A stretch of DNA of 13,241 nt from Aquisalimonas sp. (GCA_007127625.1 SKYZ01000029.1:1-13241); one strand, 5' to 3'; counted from the first letter of the stretch, positions 1-8,124 are shown. Program-made: numbers and translations. The notes: a model not told the origin generated them from the sequence alone.

Positions 1-1076
1 CAGGCGTGCACCGGATCGCCGTGGTAGCCGCAGGCGCAGGGGTTCATGGCGGTGACGAGCTGGAAGCGCGCCGGGAACACCACCTGGGCGGCTGCCCGCG
101 AGATGCTCACCTGCCCGGTCTCCAGCGGCTCCCGGAGTACCTCCAGCGCCTGGCGGCCGAACTCCGGCAGTTCGTCAAGAAAGAGGACCCCGTTGTGGGC
201 AAGAGAGATTTCTCCCGGCCGCGGCCGACCGCCGCCGCCGGTGAGGGCCACGTGGGAGGCCGAGTGGTGAGGGGCGCGGAAGGGCCGTCGACCCCAGTCG
301 CCGGCATCGAATCCCGTGCGAGTCAGCGAGAGAACTGCCGCTGTTTCCAGGCTTTCCGTATCCGACATGGGTGGCAGAATCCCCGGCAGGCGCTCGGCGA
401 GCATGCTCTTGCCGGTGCCCGGCGGCCCGCTCAGAAGGAGTGAGTGCCCGCCGGCGGCGGCGATCTCCAGGGCCCGCCGGGCACCCGCCTGCCCGCGCAC
501 GTCGGCCAGGTCCGGCAGCAAACAGTCGGTCTCGGTCGGGGCGGCGCGGGCGGTCGGGAGTTCACTGCGGCCGGCGAGGTGGCCGCTCAGATCCAGCAGA
601 TGGCCGACGCCGAAACTGCGTTCCGGGTGGACCAGGGCCGCTTCCGGGCCGTTGGCTGCCGGTACCGCCAGGTTGCGGCCGGCATGGCGCGCCTGCACCG
701 CCACCGGTAGGCAGCCCTGCACCGGGCGAAGTTCCCCGCTCAGTGCCAGTTCGCCGGCGAACTCCCACTCGGGCAGCGCCGCCCGCGGCACCTGGCCCGA
801 CGCGGCCAGAATGCCCACGGCAATGGGCAGATCGAAACGCCCGCCCTCCTTGGGCAAATCGGCGGGGGCGAGGTTGATGGTGATGCGGCGGGTGGGGAAC
901 TCGAAGCCGCTGTTGACGATGGCGCTGCGCACCCGGTCGCGGCTTTCCTTCACGGCCGTCTCCGGCAGGCCGACGATGGACATCGATGGCAGGCCGTTGG
1001 TCAGATGCACCTCGATGGTCACCAGCGGGGCGTCAACGCCAACGCCCGCGCGGCCGTATACCACTGCAAGTGTCAT
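1..1076 (-). CDS. comM: Mg-chelatase-like AAA+ ATPase ComM/YifB, 3' part outside window
   Basis: Translating the minus strand from the ATG at 1074-1076 gives an uninterrupted frame to the window edge, about 358 residues of a family that is usually near 500. The N-terminal part (about residues 1-140, starting [19 protein letters not shown]) is the Lon/ChlI-like domain of YifB. A Walker A loop GPPGTGKS lies at residues 217-224, and a Walker B stretch [10 protein letters not shown] has its Asp-Glu at about 301-302. Near the edge is [14 protein letters not shown], typical of this family. ComM is known as a hexameric helicase that promotes branch migration when incoming DNA is integrated during natural transformation, although most non-competent gammaproteobacteria also carry it. 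It follows ubiK after 45 bp on the same strand and is probably cotranscribed with it. The Shine-Dalgarno (AGGGACG on the minus strand) is weak. The C-terminal Mg-chelatase domain lies beyond the window. Confidence 0.96.
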   Translation of the reverse strand, partial: MTLAVVYGRAGVGVDAPLVTIEVHLTNGLPSMSIVGLPETAVKESRDRVRSAIVNSGFEFPTRRITINLAPADLPKEGGRFDLPIAVGILAASGQVPRAALPEWEFAGELALSGELRPVQGCLPVAVQARHAGRNLAVPAANGPEAALVHPERSFGVGHLLDLSGHLAGRSELPTARAAPTETDCLLPDLADVRGQAGARRALEIAAAGGHSLLLSGPPGTGKSMLAERLPGILPPMSDTESLETAAVLSLTRTGFDAGDWGRRPFRAPHHSASHVALTGGGGRPRPGEISLAHNGVLFLDELPEFGRQALEVLREPLETGQVSISRAAAQVVFPARFQLVTAMNPCACGYHGDPVHA

Positions 1077-1094
1077 GGACCCGTCCCTGGGCAG

Positions 1095-1113
1095 GCCGCG
1101 CCGGCGGCGCGGC
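1095..1113 (-). other. Perfect GC-only hairpin between ubiK and comM
   Basis: The arms GCCGCGCC (1095-1102) and GGCGCGGC (1106-1113) pair perfectly over 8 bp around a 3-nt loop, in the 45-bp gap between the ubiK stop and the comM start. No T-run follows on either strand, so it is not a normal intrinsic terminator. It could slow RNA decay or attenuate comM, or be a chance product of high GC. Confidence 0.45.
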
Positions 1114-1121
1114 GGTGATGA

Positions 1122-1400
1122 TCAGCTCTGGTCGGAGGTGGACTCGTCGGTTGTCTCCGGGCCTTTGCCCTCCAGGGCGGCAACCCGCTCCTCCAGTGCT
1201 TCCAGTTGGGCCCGAGTGCGGGACAGCACCTTGGCCTGGGCGTCGAATTCCTCGCGGGTCACCAGATCGAGACGATTGAAGGTGCTCTGCAGGGTGGTGC
1301 GGAAGTTCCGCTCCATCTCCTGCTGGAACTCGCGCAGGCCGGGCGGCAGGTTCGACGCGAACTTGCGCGCCATCTCATCGAACGTTTTCGGGTCCAGCAT
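1122..1400 (-). CDS. ubiK: Ubiquinone biosynthesis accessory factor UbiK (YqiC/BMFP family)
   Basis: This is a 92-residue protein starting MLDPKTFDEMARKFASNLPP. The N-terminal amphipathic segment is followed by a C-terminal coiled coil (about residues 48-80, ending LEALEERVAALEGK), then a short polar tail. This is the BMFP/YqiC pattern at the usual length. UbiK is known to bind UbiJ and assist the soluble complex that carries out late ubiquinone ring modifications in Gammaproteobacteria; its coiled coil trimerises and contacts lipid. I chose the ATG at 1400 because AGGAG stands 6 nt upstream and the family motif begins there. An in-frame upstream GTG at 1436 would add 12 unconserved residues and remove that SD logic. 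It is divergent from glnK and is followed by comM, an order common in gammaproteobacteria such as pseudomonads. Confidence 0.93.
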   Translation of the reverse strand: MLDPKTFDEMARKFASNLPPGLREFQQEMERNFRTTLQSTFNRLDLVTREEFDAQAKVLSRTRAQLEALEERVAALEGKGPETTDESTSDQS

Positions 1401-1432
1401 TGTGCACTCCTGAGGGTGTCCGGGGTGGTCGT

Positions 1433-1447
1433 GCACCTAAACGGGGC
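1433..1447 (+). promoter_or_regulatory. Distal NtrC-type enhancer site for glnK
   Basis: GCACC-N5-GGGGC differs by one base from the NtrC dyad GCACY-N5-RGTGC. Its centre (1440) is 20 bp, about two helical turns, from the proximal site and about 130 bp upstream of the predicted sigma-54 start. This is the placement expected of an NtrC enhancer. Confidence 0.65.
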
Positions 1448-1452
1448 GAACT

Positions 1453-1467
1453 GCACTAGAACAGTGC
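1453..1467 (+). promoter_or_regulatory. Proximal NtrC-type enhancer site for glnK
   Basis: GCACT-AGAAC-AGTGC is a perfect dyad with a 5-nt spacer and closely matches known NtrC sites such as those upstream of enteric glnA. It is centred at 1460, about 110 bp upstream of the predicted glnK start. A weaker half-match (GGTGC at 1478-1482) lies just downstream and may be a third, low-affinity site. Phosphorylated NtrC bound here would activate sigma-54 polymerase under nitrogen limitation. Confidence 0.75.
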
Positions 1468-1510
1468 GCGTGCAGGTGGTGCATCGCCACGAAAGATGGC
1501 CTTGCAGCGA

Positions 1511-1539
1511 ATAACAACATGAAAAGACGCCAGAAACAA
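1511..1539 (-). promoter_or_regulatory. Candidate sigma-70 promoter for ubiK-comM
   Basis: On the minus strand TTGTTT (1539-1534) and TGTTAT (1516-1511) are separated by 17 nt, in the only AT-rich stretch of the gap. The -10 matches the consensus at 4 of 6 positions and the -35 at 3 of 6, so this is a weak prediction. Transcription would start near 1504 and give a leader of about 100 nt that runs across the NtrC-type sites. Confidence 0.3.
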
Positions 1540-1543
1540 CAAC

Positions 1544-1559
1544 TGGCACAGGAAATGCT
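1544..1559 (+). promoter_or_regulatory. Sigma-54 (RpoN) promoter of glnK-amtB
   Basis: TGGCACAGGAAATGCT has the invariant -24 GG (1545-1546) and -12 GC (1557-1558) exactly 10 nt apart, in strong agreement with TGGCAC-N5-TTGCW. Initiation is expected about 12 nt past the GC, near 1570, which gives a leader of about 120 nt before glnK. The upstream NtrC-type dyads and the downstream nitrogen genes support the call independently. Confidence 0.88.
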
Positions 1560-1569
1560 CTGCACCACA

Positions 1570-2060
<491 letters not shown>

Positions 2061-2081
2061 AGGTAATAGAGGACAATAACG

Positions 2082-3311
2082 ATGGACGAAGTTGCTGAGC
2101 TTGTATACGCGCTGGATACATTCTACTTCCTGCTCTCCGGCGTGCTTGTCATGTGGATGGCGGCCGGGTTCTCCATGCTCGAGGCCGGTCTCGTGCGCTC
2201 GAAGAACACCGTGGAGATCCTGACCAAGAACATCACGCTCTATTCGGTGGCCGTAATCATGTACCTGGTGATCGGCTGGAACCTGATGTACGAGAGCGCC
2301 GGCGGTGTGTTCCCGTCGCTGAGCTTCTTCCTGCCCAGCTCGGATCCGCACACAACGGCCGATGGCTTCTCGTACTTCTCGGACTTCTTCTTCCAGGTGG
2401 TGTTCGTCGCCACGGCCATGTCCATTGTTTCGGGGGCGGTGGCCGAACGCATGAAGCTGGCGGCCTTCCTGATCTTTGCCGTGGTCATGACCGGCTTCAT
2501 CTACCCGATCCAGGGTCTGTGGACCTGGGGTGGAGGCTGGCTGGACCAGTTGGGCTACATCGACTACGCGGGTAGCGGCATCGTGCACATGGCGGGTGCC
2601 ACCGCTGCGCTGGCCGGCGTGCTCCTGCTGGGGCCGCGCAAGGGCAAGTACACCAAGGACGGCAAGATCCGCGCGATTCCGGGTGGCAACCTGCCGCTGG
2701 CGACCTTGGGCACGTTCATCCTGTGGATGGGCTGGTTCGGCTTCAACGGTGGTTCGGAACTGGCCGTGGCCTCCACGGACTCCGCGAACGCCGTGGCCAC
2801 GGTCTACATGAACACCAACTTCGCCGCTGCAGCCGGTGTCGTGGCCGCCCTGATTCTGTCGAAGATCCTGTTCGGCAAGGCGGATCTCACCATGGTGCTC
2901 AACGGTGCGCTTGCCGGTCTGGTGTCCATCACCGCCGCGCCCGATTCCCCGGCGCCGCTACTGGCGGTCGTGATCGGTGCCATTGGTGGCGTGATCGTGG
3001 TGTTCTCGATCATCGGCCTGGACAAGCTCAAGATCGACGATCCGGTGGGTGCCATCTCCGTGCACGGCACCTGCGGTATCTGGGGCGTGCTGGCGGTACT
3101 GCTGTCGGTGCCCGAGGCCACCTTCGTCAATCAGATCATCGGTCTGGTGGCGATCTTCGGCTTCGTGTTCATTGCCAGCGGCATCGTCTGGTTCATCCTG
3201 AAGATGGCCATGGGCATCCGTGCCAGCGAAGAGGAAGAGGAAAACGGCCTCGACCTCAGCGAGTGCGGCATGGAAGCCTATCCGGAGTTCGTCGCCTCCG
3301 GACAGAAGTAA
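2082..3311 (+). CDS. amtB: Ammonium transporter AmtB (Amt/Rh family)
   Basis: This 409-residue integral membrane protein has the Amt layout of about eleven hydrophobic segments and no obvious cleaved signal peptide. The twin pore histidines sit in GIVHMAG (His169) and VHGTCGIWG (His328). The Phe-gate and substrate-path motifs are visible as SGAVAERMK (117-125), WTWGGGWL (147-154) and GWFGFNGGSEL (217-227). AmtB trimers conduct ammonium/ammonia into the cytoplasm and are blocked by unmodified GlnK. The gene follows glnK after 53 bp and would share its nitrogen-controlled promoter. AGAGG lies 9 nt before the ATG. The cytoplasmic tail carries an acidic run (EEEEEN, 383-388) before its end. The N-terminus is short and lacks the extra leader helix seen in the E. 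coli precursor. Confidence 0.97.
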   Translation: MDEVAELVYALDTFYFLLSGVLVMWMAAGFSMLEAGLVRSKNTVEILTKNITLYSVAVIMYLVIGWNLMYESAGGVFPSLSFFLPSSDPHTTADGFSYFSDFFFQVVFVATAMSIVSGAVAERMKLAAFLIFAVVMTGFIYPIQGLWTWGGGWLDQLGYIDYAGSGIVHMAGATAALAGVLLLGPRKGKYTKDGKIRAIPGGNLPLATLGTFILWMGWFGFNGGSELAVASTDSANAVATVYMNTNFAAAAGVVAALILSKILFGKADLTMVLNGALAGLVSITAAPDSPAPLLAVVIGAIGGVIVVFSIIGLDKLKIDDPVGAISVHGTCGIWGVLAVLLSVPEATFVNQIIGLVAIFGFVFIASGIVWFILKMAMGIRASEEEEENGLDLSECGMEAYPEFVASGQK

Positions 3312-3340
3312 CCCCGGTCGAATTCCGGGTAACGAAGCAG

Positions 3341-3370
3341 AACGGGCACCCTTGGGGTGCCCGTTTTTTT
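3341..3370 (+). terminator. Rho-independent terminator after amtB
   Basis: A perfect 11-bp stem pairs 3341-3351 (AACGGGCACCC) with 3355-3365 across a 3-nt loop, and seven T follow (3364-3370). It lies 30 bp past the amtB stop and is the only clear intrinsic terminator in the window. A small CCCGG/CCGGG hairpin (3313-3329) stands between stop and terminator. The minus-strand side has only a broken T-rich tail, so it would terminate the converging atoE transcript poorly. Confidence 0.95.
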
Positions 3371-3455
3371 CGTTCCAAGGCCGGGAGTGCCGATTGCTTC
3401 CCGGTGGCGTCACGGTCGGATCACCACCGGATCGGCTGCCCCATGGCGAGGCGCA

Positions 3456-4775
3456 TCACGGCAGGAACATCAGTCCCAGGCCGATGATCACGCCGGTGAC
3501 CAGCAGGTTCACCACGCAGAAGCCCATGATGTCCTTGGCCTTCAGGCCCGCAATGGCCAGCGCCGGCAGCGCCCAGAAGGGCTGAATCAGGTTGGTCCAG
3601 GCATCACCCCAGGCCACCGCCATGGCGGTGCGTGCCGCGTCCACGCCCAGCGCCGCACCGGCGTCCAGCATGATGTCCGCCTGCACGGCCCACTGACCGC
3701 CACCGGAGGGCACGAAGACGTTCACCAGACCGGCGCTGAGGAAGGCGAACAGCGGGTAGGTGGTGGGGTTGGAAATAGCCACGAACCACTCGGAGAACGT
3801 CGCCGCAAGGCCCGAGCCGATCATCATCCCCATGATGCCTGCATAGAAGGGGAACTGGATGACGATGCCGCCGGCACCCTTGACGGCCTCCTGCATGCTG
3901 TTCAGGAAGTGCCGTGGCCGCCCGTGCAGCATGATGCCGAGGAACAGGAACATGAAGTTGACGATATTCAGGTTCAGGCTGCCGCTCTCGATGAAGAAGT
4001 AGTAGCCCAGGAACACCAGGCCCATGACGCCGACGGCCTGGGACAGCGTTATGCTGTTCTCCACGCGGTCGGCCGCGCGCTCCCACTTGAGTTCCGGTGT
4101 GGTCTCCTCCTCGGCCAGCTTCTGCGGGTCGGCAATGTACGGCTCGTCGATCTTGTTCATCATCAGCCGGTTCACCAACGGGATGACGATCAGCATCAGT
4201 AGCACGAGGATCAGGTTGAAGCCGGAAAAGATGGTCTCGCTGGTGGAGACGACGCCGATCTTGTCCTCGGCGAAGTGGCCGTCCGTGGCGATGAGTAAGC
4301 CGATGGAGCTCGCCAGGCCGCCGTGCCAGACAATGAAGCCGCTGTAAGCGCTGGCAATGAGCAGCCGGTAGTCCACACCGCGAACCGCCTGGGCGAGCTG
4401 CCGTGCGAACAGGGCGCCGATCACCAGTCCGAAGCCCCAGTTGATCCAGGCCGCGAAGATGGACACCACCGTAACCAGGATGATCGCCTGCCCGGGTGTC
4501 TTCGCCAACGTAGCCAGGGCCGCAAGGATGCGTTTGAACATCGGCGTGCTGGCCAGGACGAAGCCGGTAACCAGCACCAGGACCATCTGCATGCCGAAGG
4601 TCAGCAGATCCCAGAAGCCGTCGCCCCAGTGCTCGATCATGGCCACCGGGCTCTCCCGCTCGATGCCCATGCCCAGGAAGAACACCAGCAGCGTCAGTAG
4701 CATGACAATGACGAACGGATCCGGTAGGTACCGCTCCATGAGGCGTGTGGAGCCTCTGGTGAGGATTTTGATCAT
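3456..4775 (-). CDS. atoE: Short-chain fatty acid permease, AtoE family
   Basis: This is a 439-residue polytopic membrane protein with about ten to twelve hydrophobic segments. Diagnostic AtoE stretches are MERYLPDPFV (13-22), AWINWGFGLVIGALFAR (109-125), VPSGGGQWAVQ (355-365) and WGDAWTNLIQPFWALP (389-404). AtoE proteins are associated with uptake of acetoacetate, butyrate and similar short-chain fatty acids. A longer frame begins at 4829, but I chose the ATG at 4775. It follows GGGGGAG by a standard distance, and the family's RxxMERYLPDP opening lies directly after it. No CoA-transferase or thiolase gene adjoins it, so the exact substrate is open and the atoE symbol marks the family only. 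The gene converges on amtB and diverges from the stator pair. Confidence 0.9.
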   Translation of the reverse strand: MIKILTRGSTRLMERYLPDPFVIVMLLTLLVFFLGMGIERESPVAMIEHWGDGFWDLLTFGMQMVLVLVTGFVLASTPMFKRILAALATLAKTPGQAIILVTVVSIFAAWINWGFGLVIGALFARQLAQAVRGVDYRLLIASAYSGFIVWHGGLASSIGLLIATDGHFAEDKIGVVSTSETIFSGFNLILVLLMLIVIPLVNRLMMNKIDEPYIADPQKLAEEETTPELKWERAADRVENSITLSQAVGVMGLVFLGYYFFIESGSLNLNIVNFMFLFLGIMLHGRPRHFLNSMQEAVKGAGGIVIQFPFYAGIMGMMIGSGLAATFSEWFVAISNPTTYPLFAFLSAGLVNVFVPSGGGQWAVQADIMLDAGAALGVDAARTAMAVAWGDAWTNLIQPFWALPALAIAGLKAKDIMGFCVVNLLVTGVIIGLGLMFLP

Positions 4776-4801
4776 GGGTTTCTCCCCCGAGAATGATGGC
4801 A

Positions 4802-4829
4802 ATTGTATTGGTGTTATGAAGGCGCCCAA
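4802..4829 (-). promoter_or_regulatory. Candidate sigma-70 promoter for the AtoE-family gene
   Basis: On the minus strand TTGGGC (4829-4824) and TACAAT (4807-4802) are 16 nt apart. The -10 matches 5 of 6 consensus positions and the -35 only 3. Initiation would fall near 4795, about 20 nt before the chosen start. I saw no convincing promoter for the opposite gene in the rest of the 218-bp gap. Confidence 0.35.
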
Positions 4830-4993
4830 CGCAGGCGGCTGCCACGAAGAGTAGGCGCAACACCGAGGCCGAGTCCATATTGCACCGCATCCAACGATGG
4901 TCCGCCTCGTCGCCGGCGGGCAACGGTACTGCCTTGTCTATCGACGCTGTTTACGGGAAAGTAGGGGCCAAATCACCTTGACTGGAGGCAGGG

Positions 4994-6142
4994 GTGCGAC
5001 AACCGGGCCGCGTGCTGATATGGATCCTGCTGTTTCTCCTGGCCGTGGCGGGCGTTGCGGCGCTGCTGCACCAGCGCCTGATCGATGCCTTCCTCGCCAA
5101 TCCCGTATTCAATGGCATGATCGTCGCCGTGCTGGCGGTGGGGATTATCATCAACTTCCGCCAGGTGCTGGTGCTGGGGCCTGACGCCGCCTGGCTGCGT
5201 GCCTGGCAGCGCGGCGCCGAATCCCTGCCGCCCCCTCCCAAGCGGGGGCTGCTGGGTTCGCTGGGGCGCATGCTTCAGGAGCGTGGTGACAGACTGCAAC
5301 TCACCACCATGAGCATGCGTGCCCTGCTGGACGGGATTCGCTCGCGGCTGGATGAGGCCCGCGACTTGTCCCGTTATTTCATCGGCCTGCTGATCTTCCT
5401 CGGGCTGCTGGGTACTTTCTGGGGGCTGCTGGATACCCTGGGTGGCATCGGGCGCGTGATCAGCGGGCTGAGCGTCGGCGGTGGCGATGCCTCGGAGCTG
5501 TTCGAACAGCTCCGCGCCGGGCTTCAGGAACCGCTGGCGGGCATGGGCACCGCCTTCAGTTCCTCGCTCTTTGGCCTGGCCGGGGCCCTGGTCCTGGGCT
5601 TTGTCGACCTGCAGGCCGGCCACGCTCAGAACCGTTTCTACAACGACGTGGAAGAACAGCTCACCGGGCTGACCCGGTTCAGCTCCGGTGCCCTGGCCAA
5701 TGTCGATACCGAGCACAGCGTGCCCTCGTACATCCAGGCGCTGCTGGAGCAGACCGCGGAGAGTCTGGATCGCCTGCAGCGCCTGGTGGCCCGGCGTGAA
5801 GAGGAGCGGCGCAGTGCCGAGGAAAGCATTTCCACGGTGACCGAGCAGGTGGGCGAGCTGGCGGAGCAGATTCGCAGCGAGCACCGCCGGATGCTCAGCC
5901 AGGCCCGGGGACAGATGGAGCTGCAGCCGGTGCTGCAGCGCCTGGCCGACTCCCTGGGCGAGCGTGGTGAGGAATCCGATACCATGGAGGAGCGGCTGCG
6001 GTCCCTGGACCACACCCTGCATCGCCTGGTGGATGAAATGCAGAGCGAACGCACGGACCTGGCTGCGGAGCTGCGGGACGAGATCCGGCTGTTAACCCGC
6101 ACCGTGGCCCGTGCCACGGGCACCGATCCCAGCGAGCGGTAA
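4994..6142 (+). CDS. MotA/TolQ/ExbB-family proton-channel protein with cytoplasmic helical tail
   Basis: This is a 382-residue inner-membrane protein. Hydrophobic segments lie at about residues 7-25, 40-55, 128-150 and 185-207. The channel-family signatures are GLLGTFWGLLDTLGGI (137-152) and GMGTAFSSSLFGLAGALVLG (183-202), which correspond to the pore helices of TolQ/ExbB/MotA. Residues 210-382 form a charged, mostly helical cytoplasmic tail with coiled-coil character from about 250. In the family, pentamers of this subunit surround a dimer of the plug-like partner and convert ion flow into motion or force. The partner is encoded immediately downstream. The start is GTG with GGAGG 5 nt before it. 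No flagellar, ton or tol genes flank it, so motA, exbB and tolQ would all be misleading symbols. Its organisation recalls ZorA of Zorya defence, but with a much shorter tail. Confidence 0.88.
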   Translation: MRQPGRVLIWILLFLLAVAGVAALLHQRLIDAFLANPVFNGMIVAVLAVGIIINFRQVLVLGPDAAWLRAWQRGAESLPPPPKRGLLGSLGRMLQERGDRLQLTTMSMRALLDGIRSRLDEARDLSRYFIGLLIFLGLLGTFWGLLDTLGGIGRVISGLSVGGGDASELFEQLRAGLQEPLAGMGTAFSSSLFGLAGALVLGFVDLQAGHAQNRFYNDVEEQLTGLTRFSSGALANVDTEHSVPSYIQALLEQTAESLDRLQRLVARREEERRSAEESISTVTEQVGELAEQIRSEHRRMLSQARGQMELQPVLQRLADSLGERGEESDTMEERLRSLDHTLHRLVDEMQSERTDLAAELRDEIRLLTRTVARATGTDPSER

Positions 6143-6143
6143 C

Positions 6144-7439
6144 GTGTTCCCCGAGCGGCGCAATCGCAACAGCGTAAACATCTGGCCCGGTTACGTGGAC
6201 GTGCTGGCCACGTTGTTGCTGCTGTTCGTGTTCGTGCTGAGCCTGTTCATGGTCGCCCAGTACTACCTCACGGACACTCTGGCGGGACGCGAGGCAGCGC
6301 TGGCCCGGCTGGAGGCTGAGATCGCCGATGTCGGTGAACAGCTGGCGATGGAGCGGGAGGCACGCGAGGAACTGGAGCTGGACCTGGCGGTGTCCATCGC
6401 CGAACGTGGCGCATTGCGGGACGAGCTCGGCGCCGCGCGCTCGCGCATCGCCAGCCTGGAAGATGATCTGGCCGAGGCGGAGGCCACCATCGCCGAGGAC
6501 GAGGAAACCATCGAGCGCCAGGCCGCAGAGATGGCGAGTCTGCAGCAGGACATCGATGCGCTGCGTCAGCTCCGCGAGGAACTGGAAGACGAAGTCGGCG
6601 AACTCGCCGCCGCCCGTGAGGAAACCGAAGCCGAAGCCGCTGCCGCGCGAGACCGTGCCCGGGCCCTGGAGGCGGAGCTGGCCGAGGCCGAGGAGCGCAC
6701 CCACCTGGCGCAGACGGAACTGGAAGACCGAGAGATCCGCGTGCGGGACCTCCAGCGCCTGGTGGAGGAGCAGCAGCGGGCGCTGGAGCAGGAAGAACAG
6801 CTCACCACCGCGCAGCAGTCCCGCATTGACCGGCTCAATCGCCAGGTGGAAGCCCTGCGGGAGCAGCTCCGGCGGGTCAGCGCCGCGCTGGAGATCTCCG
6901 AGGAGACCGTCGCCGAACAGGAGGAGCGCATCGATGAAATGGGTCGGCGGCTTAACCTGGTCCTGGTGGAGCGGGTGCGGGAGCTCAGCCGTTATCGCTC
7001 GGAGTTCTTCGGCCGACTGCGGGAAGTGCTTGGGGATCGCGAGGATATCCGCATTGAGGGCGACCGCTTCGTGTTCCAGTCGGAGCTGTTCTTCGGTACC
7101 GCCTCGGCAGACATCGAGGATGCCGGAACGGAGCGGTTGGATAGCCTCGCAGAGACCATCGTCGAACTGCAGGAGACCATTCCCGAGGAGATCCCGTGGG
7201 TCCTGCAGGTGGAGGGGCACACCGACGTCCGCCCCATCGCCACGGAGGAGTTCCCCTCCAACTGGCACCTGTCCACCGCGCGGGCGCAGTCCATTGTCGA
7301 TTATCTCATCGACCGGGGGGTGCCGCCGCAGCGGCTGTCGCCGGCGGGCTTCGGCGAATACCACCCGGTCACCGAGGGCACCGATCCGGAATCCCTGCAG
7401 CGCAACCGCCGCATCGAACTGCGCCTGACTCAGCGTTGA
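6144..7439 (+). CDS. MotB-like protein with long coiled coil and OmpA peptidoglycan-binding domain
   Basis: This is a 431-residue protein. A short basic cytoplasmic N-terminus is followed by one membrane helix (about 18-40) whose Asp19 in WPGYVDVLATLLLLFVF matches the proton-carrying Asp of MotB/ExbD proteins. Residues 45 to about 275 are an unbroken, strongly acidic heptad-rich coiled coil. The C-terminal OmpA domain (about 310-431) has GHTD (358-361), FPSNWHLSTARA and NRRIEL (421-426), the residues that clamp diaminopimelate in peptidoglycan. I infer the stator partner of the preceding channel protein, spanning the periplasm to the cell wall. I chose the GTG at 6144, one base after the upstream stop. 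A GTG at 6111 would overlap the first gene by 32 bp and add eleven non-family residues. It has no clear strong SD, which suggests translational coupling. Confidence 0.87.
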   Translation: MFPERRNRNSVNIWPGYVDVLATLLLLFVFVLSLFMVAQYYLTDTLAGREAALARLEAEIADVGEQLAMEREAREELELDLAVSIAERGALRDELGAARSRIASLEDDLAEAEATIAEDEETIERQAAEMASLQQDIDALRQLREELEDEVGELAAAREETEAEAAAARDRARALEAELAEAEERTHLAQTELEDREIRVRDLQRLVEEQQRALEQEEQLTTAQQSRIDRLNRQVEALREQLRRVSAALEISEETVAEQEERIDEMGRRLNLVLVERVRELSRYRSEFFGRLREVLGDREDIRIEGDRFVFQSELFFGTASADIEDAGTERLDSLAETIVELQETIPEEIPWVLQVEGHTDVRPIATEEFPSNWHLSTARAQSIVDYLIDRGVPPQRLSPAGFGEYHPVTEGTDPESLQRNRRIELRLTQR

Positions 7440-7498
7440 ACGTCCCGGCGCCGGCCCGTCTTCCGCTCCCGGCCCGGCAGAAGCGTTCGGATAAACCT

Positions 7499-7589
7499 GT
7501 AGGGCGGACCTTCAGGTCCGCCGACCGGGCTTCGATGGGCCACCTCGGCTTGCATGTCTTTTTTCGGCGGACCTGAAGGTCCGCCCTAC
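7499..7589. repeat. 91-bp paired inverted REP element, copy 1
   Basis: Two REP hairpins face each other. Each has a GTAG head followed by a 9-bp perfect stem GGCGGACCT/AGGTCCGCC with a 2-nt loop (7503-7522 and its mirror 7566-7585). The whole unit starts with GTAG and ends with CTAC. The spacer of about 43 bp contains a T6 run. The element fills the gap between two convergent genes. Its reverse complement aligns without gaps to the copy at 12266-12356, with about 80% identity by hand count. Confidence 0.9.
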
Positions 7590-7617
7590 CGGCGTGCGGG
7601 CCCCGCGTGGCTGAGTG

Positions 7618-8124
7618 TCACGCGCCGATTTCCTGCAGGAAGGCGTCGAATGCGAGGCACAACCACGGCACGTGGTCCGTCAGCGTGTGCTCGCTGTCCA
7701 CCAGGTGGAGCCGCGCGCGATGCCGCTGGGCCCAGCCAACCACGGTCAACGGTGGAATGATGACGTCATGCCAGCCGTGCACCACCTCTGTCAGACCCGC
7801 CGCGGGGGTGGTGTCCCCGGCGTACCCGGGAATGTCCACCGCCGGCGCCAGCAGGAACAGTCCCCGAGGCCGCAGCCTCCCGCTGGCCACGGCCGAGACG
7901 TACCCGCCCATGCTGGAACCCGCCAGCACAAGATTCTGTCCTTCCGGCAGGGACTGTTGCAGCAGATGGGTTACCCGCTCGTCCGGGTCCATGGTGAAAC
8001 TGTAGTCCGGGCTCATCACCTGGAGGCCGCGAGCCCGGGCCACTTCTGCGAGGGCGGTGATCTTGCGGCCCCAGGGGCCGCTTTCCTTGCCGTGGGCGAA
8101 GCAGACGGTGGTGGTCATGGGCAT
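7618..8124 (-). CDS. Small alpha/beta-hydrolase, probable esterase
   Basis: This is a 168-residue single-domain hydrolase starting MPMTTTVCFAHGKESGPWG. The N-terminal FAHGKESGP supplies the oxyanion-side HG motif. The nucleophile elbow is GSSMGGY with Ser71. The likely acid is Asp120 in HGWHD, and the likely base is His146 in DSEHTLTDH. Size and motif order resemble the small YqiA/YcfP-like and related uncharacterised esterases, so the substrate cannot be named. An alternative ATG lies two codons downstream (8118). Neither start has a good Shine-Dalgarno, so the exact N-terminus is uncertain. The gene is divergent from the TetR-like gene, a common arrangement for a regulator and its target, and converges on the stator pair across a REP element. 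Confidence 0.82.
   Translation of the reverse strand: MPMTTTVCFAHGKESGPWGRKITALAEVARARGLQVMSPDYSFTMDPDERVTHLLQQSLPEGQNLVLAGSSMGGYVSAVASGRLRPRGLFLLAPAVDIPGYAGDTTPAAGLTEVVHGWHDVIIPPLTVVGWAQRHRARLHLVDSEHTLTDHVPWLCLAFDAFLQEIGA

Noticed and set aside
316..1413. 365-codon open frame on the plus strand
   Set aside because: It is antisense to comM and ubiK and rich in Arg, Ser and Pro, with no recognisable domain. It is a GC-driven shadow.
4776..4829. Longer N-terminus of the AtoE-family protein starting at 4829
   Set aside because: The extra 18 residues are not family-like, overlap the likely promoter, and leave the strong ribosome site before 4775 unexplained.
6111..6143. Upstream GTG start for the OmpA-type partner
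   Set aside because: It would overlap the upstream gene by 32 bp and add residues absent from MotB-like proteins. The GTG at 6144 starts one base after the upstream stop and gives the usual short basic N-terminus.
4994..7439. Zorya anti-phage system (ZorA/ZorB)
   Set aside because: The channel/OmpA pairing is similar, but the ZorA-like tail is short, the partner has a much longer periplasmic coil than ZorB, and no zorC/zorD or zorE helicase or nuclease genes occur on either side.
7540..7564. T6 run as an intrinsic terminator for the stator genes
   Set aside because: No stem lies immediately before the T-run. It belongs to the spacer of the REP pair and is absent from the second copy of the element.
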